Shown piece by piece: positions 12,601-24,600 of a DNA stretch of 64,000 nucleotides (the first letter of the stretch is position 1; each line of letters opens with the position of its first letter). Below the pieces are notes generated by a model, which worked only from the letters and a program-made list of their open reading frames with translations, had not been told where the DNA came from and searched no databases. The translations under genes were made by a program, and so were the position numbers. This DNA is from Lineus longissimus (Eukaryota > Nemertea > Pilidiophora > Heteronemertea > Lineidae), in the NCBI RefSeq assembly GCF_910592395.1, contig NC_088314.1, positions 2,480,001 through 2,544,000 on the forward strand, written 5' to 3'.

Positions 12601-15600
12601 AGGATGTTGTCTATCTAGTAGACATTCGATACACAGTTTTGAAAAGCATGGTCCAGGCGGTTATCATTGTAACAAGAAAACAAGAACTCGCACAAACCTT
12701 CGCCTCCATAGCGATGAAAAGCTTTTAGTGTGGCATCATTTTTTAATCGATAAACATCATCAAAGTGACTCTATATCATATTTTTCAAATATCTTATGTA
12801 CTAAGTTCTTAATGAGGCCATTTCCCGAGAGATTGGAGTAGCATTGATTTGAGACCAATAGCCTCTTCGGCGTGGTTGTAAGACCGCGTCATATCACATC
12901 GCCCCGGGCCATAACGTGCTTTTAGTAATGGAAATTGAAAATAATACGAAAAGTGACAGTAATTAATAAAGCTACTTGATGGTTTACTCTTGGGGGACGT
13001 GTGATATTGCATTCTGAGTGCGGTTACGTGATCTAATGTTGAGCATCGGTATAAGTAAGAACATGGCCGCAGGCCGAGCTTTATAGCGTTGATCTCAACT
13101 GGTGCTTGTATGAGGAATTGCCGCTGGCGATGTTTTATGAGAGTTTAAATCCTTCTTTGGGGTTCGTGGTAATTTACAGTGGATCAATGAAAAGAATATA
13201 TTGTGCGTTCAGAGTTGGAAAGTTATCTAAGTCGTCTTATAGTCGACATTGCATCCGTCTTTGCCATCACAAACAAATATGTTTTTGTCGAAGTCTTAGC
13301 TTGTAACTCTGTCTATTCATATGATTATGAAGCTGTCGATGTTGGGAGTGGGTCGTATCAAGTCAGATGATAGTGAGCGGCTTCTGGCACGGACCTGCCA
13401 GATTTGATGGACAGTGCCCTGCTGACACTGTCCGAATCCCCACACTGTTCTTGTTCGTTTAACTAACTAACGTCTGTGATTCCTCCGCAGTCCTTTTCTT
13501 TTTCTTCTTGCTATCGTAACGACAGCAGTTTACCAACAAACTAACCAAGGTCTTCGTTTCATTACAGTCCCAGGCATTCCTATGCTTCACAACAACACCT
13601 TGACCTCAGCCTATGTATGTTGGTCCCGTCCCGGCTCCGGCATGGTGTGGAGATACGTCGTGGAGTTCTGGCGCTACGGTTACGAGGGATACAAATCTAA
13701 CGTAACCGTAACCGACAGTGACGACAGTATCACGTGCTATAATCTAACAGGCCTGATTGCTTGGAAACAGTATTACGTCAGAGTGATTGGCATGAGCCAA
13801 GCAGAGGCCAGTCCACCCAGCGGTGTACTAGCATTTAAAACTAGCATAAAAGGTGAGCTTTTGCTGGAAGATCATTGCTTCAAGTGACCAAATGCAAGAA
13901 TGAAGCAATGACCAAGGTTCATAAACGTAGAACAAGACATTATATACTGTTACAACCAAAGTAATAGAAGATAACAATAGAAATGGAATAATCAATACTA
14001 AATAGCTGCATCAAATTGAAAATAACAACGTATACGTTAACTAATGTCACTAACGCGTTAAGATATCGTGAGAGCAAAAATATATAAGGCGAGCTTATAT
14101 ATTTTTGGTGAGATTGATAACAGGCTTACTTAAACCATCTAAAAAGAAACTGACTTGTGTATATATTCACTGTTCTAACACCTGCACTCCATCTGCTTGA
14201 ATGTCCTTGGATTTCAATGAATAAACAGAGACTTTCCTTTTTCAGGATGTATGTATAGTCCCTGTCAAAATGGAGCATGTGAACTCACAGAAAAGCACCC
14301 AGGATATATATGTACGTGTCACCCAGGATATTATGGGTTCAACTGTGAACATTTCGACTTCTGTAGTATAAGTCCTTGTAGACATAACGCAACATGTACG
14401 TTGTTGGGGACGTCTGATTATCAGTGTGAATGTGCTTTCTCCTTCTTCGGGAGGAATTGCTCGTATCAGAACCCTTGTCTGCTTGAGCCCTGTGAGCACG
14501 GTACATGTAGGAATACTTCCAGTAATGGCTTCGTTTGTAAGTGCAAGCCCGGTTATTATGGAGAAAAGTGTCAGTTTTTGAATCCATGCCACTTCCATAC
14601 CTGTGAGAATGGTGCAACGTGCGTGAACACGTCAACGGAGAATTATACTTGCAAATGTGCTCATGGGTACTATGGTTCGGTATGCCAGCACGACCACCCC
14701 TGCAAGTATCCACCCTGTCTGAACGGGACCTGTAGACCCTTGGATGGGGACCGATACAGATGTGATTGTAACTTAGGGTACTATGGAGAACATTGTGAAT
14801 ACTTCGACCCATGTGCGCTGGACCCGTGTCAGCATGGCGGTACCTGTACGAACGTAGAAATCATTTCGAGGGAAGAAAGGCCTGCAATGAAGACCATCCA
14901 CGATAAACCCTTTGGGAAAAATAGAACAAAATGTACAGGTAAGATTCTTTTTCTCATTGCAGCATATATCGTGTCAGTAGTGTAACATGTCGATTACTTT
15001 GGTGTTATGATTAGCTTTTGAAAAGACAATGGGTAGAAGTGTCGGTAACAAGTCCAAGATTCTACCAGCTTGCTTTTCTTGACATTCGATCTGACCATAA
15101 TCACATTAGGCTTCCTTTAAAGACGCTATTCCTGAAAAGGTTTCTGCCAAAATGTTGTCCATAGTTTCGTCGCCCAGTTCTAAACAGAACAGTCATGGAA
15201 GCAGAAGAGACAGCGTCAATTTCACTTGGCAGAGCGCATGTGGTATCTATGACATGACAATATTACCATTTGCTTCCACTCTGCTGGCAATGGACTACTG
15301 AATTCCTTGTGTCGAGGACAGCAATATCACTGGTCAAAGCAGATTGCAATATGGCATCCGGTGTTCCGTATGTAGATAATGTGACGTCTTCTTTTTCTTG
15401 CCAAGACGAGGGACTGTATCTTTTTGAAGAAGGAGTTTGACACGGAGGAAAGAAGGCCATCCGTTAAAAAATGCCATCTTTTCATTAGTCACAACCTTGT
15501 GCTAATTTACCCCAAAGGAAACAAGGAAACTCCAAAGTCGTTTTAAATTTAAGCGCCAAGTATCCGATCTGTATGAAGTCCTGTTTATTGACTTTCCTTT

Positions 15601-18600
15601 GTACTCAAGAGAAAGTCCACCTACTAGCTCCGATCTGTTGCACTGAGGAGAATTGTCGCTTCAAATCACGATGCTTCATCACATCAAAGTCAGAGTGTCA
15701 GGCAAACAAGAAATAGGGATCAGTGAATTTCGCATGGTATTCCTGTGAAGTCGTGCCGTTTTCCTATTCTTCAGATTGCAGGTGCAGTTACTTTCCTTGG
15801 GTGATACGACATGTCTCTATCAAAGGATTTATTGATAGAACATGTCAATGAAATAAGCGTTGTAATTCTCTAAACCCCAGGTCTGAAATATCTTAGAAGA
15901 ATAAGATGACTACTTCCTTTGAGGGAAAAATCTTTAAGATATGCTATCTTCCTTTCCGCCAGATAGCAGGTGCGCCGATATCTCATTGGATAATTCCACT
16001 GGTCCCTGACAAAGGATCACTGATAGATCCTGGCATGTCCCCGGCATGTCTCAATTCCCGGCACCTGATCACCTGACTACCTCATCCTAGCCAATTTAGT
16101 CACTCCATATCCTGCTAGTCTTGTCATATTATAGCTGCCTAATGCGCCATATTGCAGATAGCCGAACTAATTTCATTGTATCAATCCTGACCCGGGGGTA
16201 GGTAATTGGTGTGAGGGAGCTGGGCTGCAGGGATGGCTTCAGTGGTATCGTACTGGCGACCGCGCTGTTCAGTGACTAGCTATCAGTCTTGCCAGGCATC
16301 TGGGTTTCGTCTCGTCTAAGTTTTATTGGAATTAATCCCATTGGCTAGGGCGGTATCTTCTGGTGGAGTGAAGCTGCAGTTCACTTGGACCATTCAAGCA
16401 GATGTTGTCAGATGCGATTTCAGGGCTATTCTGAAATAACGGTGATTCTGGAAACATCCCTTCTTGAAAAGGACAACGGATCGACCTGTTCCCTGTTCGT
16501 CAACCGTATAGTACCTCAGCTCACGGACCTTATTACTTCCTTTGGGTTTTCCTGGCAGGAGAAAGCGTCAGAAACATTCTTTCAATCCTAAACATATGTC
16601 AGTTATTTACATATTCAATGACGTTGTTTTCCTTTCTAGTTGAAGTCGAATGCAACATCTCAGGTTCCTGTGATGACTTTTTATGGCATCAGCGCACCCG
16701 TAACAGTCAAAAACTAATCGAAGTTGGTGTTGTTTGTTTTACATGTTTGCAATCTTTTAAACAAAATCGCGGTTCTCAATTTCCAATGTTTGCTGTACTT
16801 AATACCAAGTGTGATGAGCTCTATTTTTCGCACGTGTTGTTCACTGCCTATCTATTATTCTATCAATTAGACTTGCTTCTGATGTAATCGTCTTGAGTCA
16901 CTCAGTTTTGCTGTGCGTAATAGCCTCCCCGGTACATCCCATGGTCACTTTATGTCCAAAGCGTGGGAATTAATAGGAAAAAATCCATCCACTTTTGGTT
17001 GAGATACAAATTAGTCTCATTTTACTGAAGAAGAAAAAGAAGAGGAAGCCTCATTTCCCAAACTAATTTCTCCACGTTTGATTTCTGAGACATCATTTCG
17101 GTGCAGCCTTCACATTTTTGCTCAGAGTTCGCATGCAGGATTTAATCTTGTAAGTGCCGCATTAATGCGCCTCTGGGGCAACAAAAGTTGGTCTGATTAG
17201 ACATTCGCAACACGCCAGAATATTATGCAGTTTTGTATTATTTATTTCGCAGTTTGGCGGCATCATATTGCTTCTTTATGGCAACACTATCGCGTAATTA
17301 TGCTAGCATTCTGCAAATTTCGAAAAGAAACAACGATAACGAGGTTTCTTAAGCCTCAATCCCAACTTAGTTATCTTGAGATTCATTCATATCGAGTTGG
17401 TTTCTTTGGTTACGGATATTGTTTATTCAGAATAGATTCGTTTTGTAAAACGAACTCTTTTCAAAAAGGAATCATCATTTTTTTGCTGCAACGGAAATGT
17501 ACAACATTGTTTCAAAGAAGGGGCGATGGTAAACTTGAGTCACCGCGTATACGGATCACGGGGCGCTCGGAAATGCGATTCACTACATAACAGCAATGCA
17601 AGCTTCCTAGGAGTTTTCAGGATAGAATGAGTGCCAAATAAACTGTGATACTCTGATTTCAGGTTCAAAGTGTAGGCGTCGAAAGAAAGGTGGCTATAGG
17701 GTTCTCAACGGCGACCCCTACTACTGTATATGTGCCCCGGGGTATGAAGGAAGTCGGTGCCAGACGCCAAGTAAGTGACTGACTCAGTCAGCTTACCATT
17801 TCCACATCTTTTAACTCAAGACACGTAAAATTCCGTTGGTATTGTTACAGTTGGTTCTTAATTCCCCAGTGCCATTTTCCAGTTTTCCCAAATAATAACC
17901 CTTTGCACCCCTATGTATTCCCTTTCTCTGTATCAGCACGTAGATGTAACAATGACTTGTTTGGATTATCGTGTCCGTTATAAGTTCACTTTCAAGTAAC
18001 TCGGTCGTGGAGATCACAAGTACTGATTCTCCAAGACAATGAGTTATCTTGAACAAGCAAGAATAGTCTTTATGAATTCTTGGTATAAGTGATGATACCC
18101 TCAACATGTCATGTCTTAAATGTTCATTCCAATTATTTATTTCGTTTTCCAATTAAAAGTCAAATCAAAACCATTGTCATGATCGTTTCCTTTAGTTTTC
18201 CTTCCTTCTCTTCACCAGTCATCCCATCAATCTCAAGCTAGGAGCACACAGAGATAATTGTCTCAGTGCTCCAAGCTTTAGCTGTAATTCACGTGTCGCA
18301 GTAAACATGTTGTTAGCTTCCTACCTATGTGTTGCATTCTTTGAAAGAAACTGCGTTGGTTATTTCTTCAGGGGTGGTGTGAACTTTCTGCCAGAGAATC
18401 AAGCGGTAGAGCTGGCTAGAGCTGATTTAGAACGTTGGTAAGGTAACACAAGCTGATTCTTGGGCAGATTGTTTACACCTGTCCCCCTGGGCATACTCGC
18501 TGGTGGCGAGGCGGAAGGGAAACACGGCCAAAACAAAATACACAACGCAGTTTTCCGTTTAGATATGTGATTTCTCTTAACTGTTTCTTTCCCCAGAAGA

Positions 18601-21600
18601 ATGCATAGCTCATCGTACGGTAGATAAGGCAGGGCTGATCGACTGGCCAGCAATGTCGCACTCCCAAACGGCCAGTGCGCTGTGTCCGTATGGTCCAAAG
18701 CAGGGTAACCACGGCAAGGCTTACAGGCATTGCAAGCTCGCCCCCGATGGGGAAGCAGTTTGGGACGAACAACAGACGCATGCTTGTCGGCAGGTAAGAC
18801 AAAAACGTTTCTCAAATTTTGACTTTGTTTAATATCCCTCAGTCGGTAATAATGCCCTGAGCTATAAAACTTGCCTTGGCAGACGTTCAATCACCAAGGA
18901 ACCCGTCCACCTTTCCTAACCATTGACTTCCTTATCATTTGTTTATAGAGAAGCCCATTTGGCTTCTTCTTCAAAAAGTAGACGTTCAACCTTTCCCAAT
19001 GATTGTCTTCTTTAACAAGCAGTCGACCAACCTTTCCTGCAATTTCCTTTTTTTGCCGCAGTAGCCCATCAACCTTCTCCACCAACCAGTTTATTAGTAA
19101 AGTATCCATTTTCACCGATTCCGTTTCTACAGAGTGGCAGCGCCAAGGCTGCAAACCTGGTCAAAGACATGAGGAGTATGTCGTCTGACCCGGCCAACCT
19201 CCTCCCAGATGATATCCTGAAGATCACCACTGGTATTGAGAGAATTCTACCATTCACATACAGCGACAAAGAGGTAAGGGGTATCTCCCTGAAAGAAACG
19301 ACACAGTTATACACTCAGTTTACCTTTGCAAAACTCCAAGCCTTTGGGCCAGATGGGGAACCATGCCTGGTCAATTTTTTCCTGTCACTACCTTGAAGTA
19401 AAAGCTGGTAACTTGAGTTCGTCAACAAAGTTCCATCCCGAGTTTAAAGAGTCTATGCTTGTTGAAAGAAACGCGTTGTTCAGAGTCTTCTTCTCTTCCG
19501 ACAAAAAGAAAGTTGTGTCAGTTTCATCTAGTTGTTTCTGACAAGCAGCAATGGTACTTCAAGTATGCTTTTCGTGAATTCCCCGCAGCCTTGTTTTGCA
19601 ACTATCTATGCCTTTTGGCTCTTCCAGGAGTCTTTGTTATTATATATGCCAGAAGTAAGACGATTAAGAATTATTTTGGTGTGCGATACATTTGTTACGG
19701 CCGGCAACTTGAGAAATTTTTTCTTGTGACCTTTTCAGATTGCGAAGTCCATGGTGGACGTGATCAGTAATGTCCTTTTGGCCAATACTTCAGTCATACA
19801 AGAGAGTGAAATCAAGTCGGAAGTTCCTTCAAGGTATGGATTTTAGCTGAACGAGCTTTTAAAACATAGTTCGCTTTCAAAGTACGAATTAACTTACTCA
19901 AAAGAAGATCTTAAAGCTTAGTTTACTCTTAAAGGTACATGCTCGAGGAAGCCTCCGCGTCTTTGTTTTCCTTACCTTTTACATCTAGAATTATTACTCG
20001 GAATCGAAAGATGCTTTTCAGTTAGTTAGCTCTTTGAGGGCCTTCTGATGATGGTTTTTATATCCTCAAACCTTACCGTAATAACTCAAAGCCTACTTGT
20101 TGTATCCTATATTGCCTTTGAGAAAGAACTAATACAATTTTAGTGGCCATCTCCCTCCATCTCAATTGGCTAAGTGTATGGTGATGCCAAAATTTACCAC
20201 CCCCCCCCCCCCCCCCCCACCCCAAGATGTGCACGTAATTGGATGAAGTCCTCGAAGAGGTTTGTTACTGGAAACGTGTACCGAGTCGTAGAGGGTCAGA
20301 CTATAGTTTGTAAAAATTTGCATTTCGTCTTTTCTAGGTTGATCAAGGTTGTCGACAATTACCTCAAAAATGTCAACTTAGACAAAGAACCAGACCTCAC
20401 AGTGTCCTCGTCGAATCTCAAACTCCGAGCAATCGATGTTGCACCCAAAGCCTTCATCAAGTTATTCATAGAGTTCAAACCAGTTGGAGATGACCCAGTT
20501 GAAAAGGTCAGTTGAAGAAATGTCTTGATTTGAGAGGTCCTCGGCAAGAATTTCATCCAAACTTATGCCAGTCACTTGGGCAGCTGTACTGGTTAGTGGT
20601 AGACAATGAATGTTCATCCGGTGGTATGATATTTTAGTATTCAGAACTGGGCTGAAGATGTGAGCTTGTTTGGAGGTTGTTTATTTAGTATTCATTCTTT
20701 TCTCGCAACAGATTCTCCTCCCAGCAGAGATCCTCACCGCCGGTGGTGGCGACCCAAATGACAAGCGACGTGTCCAGCTTGCATCCTTTGCAAACAGCAA
20801 GCTTTACGTAGAGAAGAAGAAAAAGAACCTCGGAGAGTTCACCGACATGTTTTTGGACAAGCAGAAGGTGTTCATGGCGTCCGTCAAGGGGAAGAAAATA
20901 TTCAAACTCAAGACTCCTGTCAAGTACATACTCAGCACCCGAGGTGTAAGTAATCATACAATCTGGGCCTGGGGTGGTTAAAAAAAGTATCGCCACCAAC
21001 TTTGCATGTATCAGTTGCATTCGCTTTATCGCCTCAGTTAAGCCCAGTAAAGTAAACGCTCTTTAACCTGACTGCTAGATATGAATGAACGTTGGTGATT
21101 AGTAAGAAAGAAATTGTCAGAAACGTTTGCCTCAACAAGCATCATTCAACTCATCGAAATGCATCCACAGTAGGAAATAAAGTTATGACAACTAAGTAAC
21201 TTATAGCCAAGTAAATTTATAATCCACTTGAACGTCATCCTTTGCTGAATGATAGTAGTCAGAAAGCAACCACAGTTTATGTTTGATCCATAAAAAACGC
21301 AGCTTGCTACAAGTGCGCCAAAAGAGTACACTTGTCTCTGGTATGCTGTTTGTGTAATTGTTTTGGATGCGCCCCATTCATCATACTTGATCCCAGTTTA
21401 TCTTCTAAAAGACAAGTACTGGTACATTTGTCAAGAGTTGAATCCCTGCCCCTTTAGGAGAATTGATTTGGTTCATCTTAGGTTCCAAGGCATACCCAGG
21501 TTACAGTATTTACTGATAGCCAGATTACCGTGACTAGATGGATGACCGTAAGGGACTTATGATATTATAACCAGTCATGCAACTAACGCCTTTAAATCAA

Positions 21601-24600
21601 TTCCTTGAATCTTACTTCGGAATAAGTCTTTAGAATCAATGATTCCTTAGACATTTTGAAATGAATCAGTGGGGATAGCAGACAGAATCTACTCTGGTGC
21701 CACCACCTAAACCAGTCACTGTCTGCGGCAGATTTGAAGAAAATTGGAGAGATGATTCTCTGCATCTTCCCTTGGTCCTATTTCCAAAAGCAATCTTCAT
21801 AGAGGATATGAATTTCTATGACTACTGTGGTCGTGAGATCATGAAATAGAAGGGCACTTTATCAAATCGTTGATCCTCGAACAAATGACTTAGATCTAGA
21901 GATTTGCAAAGGGGTTGAGAATAACAGCAGCCCAGCTGGGCGAATTGAACCCAATATATTCTATGGCAAAGCTTTTAATCAAAGAAATGAAAGTGATATG
22001 AATAACTTTCTCGGTTAAATATTTGGTGTAGGTTGGTACTATCAACTAAGTGATTTATGGTCATAAATTTCTATATCATAGTGGTCCTCTCAGGAAACTT
22101 CAGTGAAAAGTTCGCAACAGGATGATCATTTAAACTAATATCATACCAGGTTCATCTGACAAATTGCTGAGGTCTCGTGAGCTGACCCCAATGGGATTTG
22201 TATTAATACTAAGTGCGAGACTGTAGCTGGTTGGAGTTTGCTATCAATCTGGAATGATGGATGGAGTTCTAGGGCATGGCCGCCTACACTTAAGGGGATT
22301 GAATACTTACGTTTACAGAGGAGAATACGATACCAAATTGATTGCTTCTTTTTTTAGGCGCCAAATACAACTTGTGTCTACTGGGATAAGTACGGTGAGT
22401 GGATTTATCAAATTCTGTTTCACCCACGTCTTTCTTGAAAGGGCTAAATCATGCTCCATGTTAAGTCTCATTGAGACACTTGTTAGCCAACTTCGGAAAT
22501 TCATTGTACTTCAAGTGCTATAAGGTCTTTCTGGAACCCGATTGCTTCACTGTGTACCCATCCAGCTGGGCCCATCCATGTGGTGAGGCAAACATTGATC
22601 ACCTGAGTCACTCTGATTTCTTTAAAACCGATATCCTGCGGCGTTCCTACGATCGCGACGTATCTTCCGTCAATATGTTAAGGCCATCGTTTCTACATCA
22701 AAGTTATGAGCTCACTACGCTAATTTCATCCAAAATGTTTTGTTTTTGAATTGAACCAATGTGTTTCTTTTCACGTTTCAGAGAAGCGTTGGTCAAGCAG
22801 CGGGATAAAAGGAGATAATATGACCAACCCTAACTACACAACGTGTTCTGCTAACCACATGACGAGCTTTGCTGTGCTGCTGGTAACTAATTGCACTTGC
22901 ATTTATGGAGTCTTGGTCTCCCAGGCTTGGTCTGCCGAAGTCAGACATTGGTCTGTCACTATGCCTGTCGATACCTTTCACCACTAACACATTTAATTCT
23001 ATGATATGTTACTTCTGGTCCTCTTGGGCTTTAATTAGTCAGGTGGTGTTTTCACTTACCAGAATTACCTAGTGTTAAACGGGAAGATTATCACCGGTAG
23101 AGCCAGCAAAGGAATTGAAAAAATACTCTTGCAAGAGGGTGGTCAGGTATCGTTGTTGTGAAAATTGAGTTTACAACATATATTTGACAACCACGAGGCC
23201 TCTTAAGGTCTAAATGCAAATGCAATAAAGGTTGGCATGCCCAATAAGCCAGTGTGAAGCATTAAGTTAATGGCTTGGCTGTCGTAATGTACTTTCCATT
23301 AGTTTCATTTTGGTTAAGCCAGTTTCTCAAAAGGGAAAATGGCATCGCCTTCATGCACTCGTATGTGCCATGATCCTTTCATCCAATGTCTCCAATAATG
23401 GTACTTTCTGCTCAAGGAATTTCTTTATGTTTCCAGGATCCCAGCCCTTGGGCTACGATAGAAGAGGTTCATCTGGTCGCAATGACCTATATCACTTACA
23501 TCGGATGCGGAGTGTCACTGCTCGGCCTTGTATTAACTCTGCTGACTTACTGCCTATTTAAGTAAGTGCTCGTTCGCACAAATTGAAATATCTGGGGTTC
23601 TAAGACGTGAAGGTGAAGTAGAACTCTTCAGTCTTGTAACGATTGTCGCAAATTAAGTAGAACCCATCTATCGATATTCGGATATACCGGATACCCTTTC
23701 ACCCTTTTTTTTACTCGGGTTGTAACTGGTCGGTCAGGTAGGCATGTACCAGTAGGTAAATTACCATCTCTCGGTGCCTTACAAGCCATAGAGCTGATGC
23801 ATGTTGATATAGTCATCACGATATTTTTACAATACGTCTTTTTCGATTCCACACAACAAGCACGCTTTCTCTCAATTCGAACACTGCTGTTTTCTCAAGT
23901 ACACTGCATTCGAACTCTTGCAATAAAGAATCCAGCAACAATGTGCCATAACATTATCATATACATCAAAATTTTATTCCATCGTACACATCTTTTATCT
24001 AATTTATAGCTTTCTCAAAATTGCAACAACAGTTACTAATCTTTGCCCGCGAAAGATTTGCCATTGTGTGCAGTGGCTCCATCCTAGACGCTATCTAGCC
24101 GGTTTGGGTGGGTCTGTTTCAAAAATATCCTATTACACGTAATAAATGCATTGTACAGGAGCCTTCAATCGACTAAATAGCGTCTACACCGACAAAGGGG
24201 CCGAATTCTGCAACAGACTGTTTTTGTCCATTGAGTCCATTTAGCCAATAGTTGTTGAGGCTTTGTGATGAGGAGGAACCAGCCACTATTAATAAAATAC
24301 TTTGAATAAAAGCATCTTATTCTTTAATCTCTCTTTCTCTTCCGTTAGATGTCTCTGGTGTGACAAGAGTGGCAAGATTCTGATTAACCTCTGCGTGGCC
24401 ATGTTGCTGCTCAACATCTGCTTCCTGTTGGCCGCTCACAAGGCCACCCTCGTCTACAACCCTATCTGCATCATATTCTCTGTTCTACTCCATTACTTCC
24501 TCTTGACGACTATGATGTGGATGTGCGTTGAAGCAGTCAACATGTACCAAATGTTGGTCACTGTTTTCAAGTCATACGAAGCGAATTTTATCGTGAAACG

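Larger units (their letters stand above)
6631..13567. other. 6.9-kb gap between cadherin and FN3 exons
   Basis: Treated as one long intron. It contains the cadherin relic near 7789, a SINE near 11269 and a perfect 8-bp hairpin at 13409-13433 (GGACAGTG/CACTGTCC). The longest open frame (12434-12841, 135 codons) shows no domain and no splice support. A missed exon is possible. Confidence 0.5.

Noticed and set aside
12434-12841. A 135-codon plus-strand open frame in the long gap of the adhesion GPCR
   Set aside because: No recognisable domain, no matching splice sites and low-complexity flanks. Probably chance.
14339-14812. A 157-codon minus-strand open frame over the EGF exon
   Set aside because: It is the antisense shadow of regular cysteine codons in the EGF repeats.
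16640-16712. A possible extra exon with two cysteines before EGF 6 resumes
   Set aside because: The acceptor is acceptable, but the donor (GTAACA) is poor, and skipping it joins 14938 and 17663 in the correct phase.
17225-17590. A 121-codon open frame in an adhesion GPCR intron
   Set aside because: AT-rich, no domain, no splice support.
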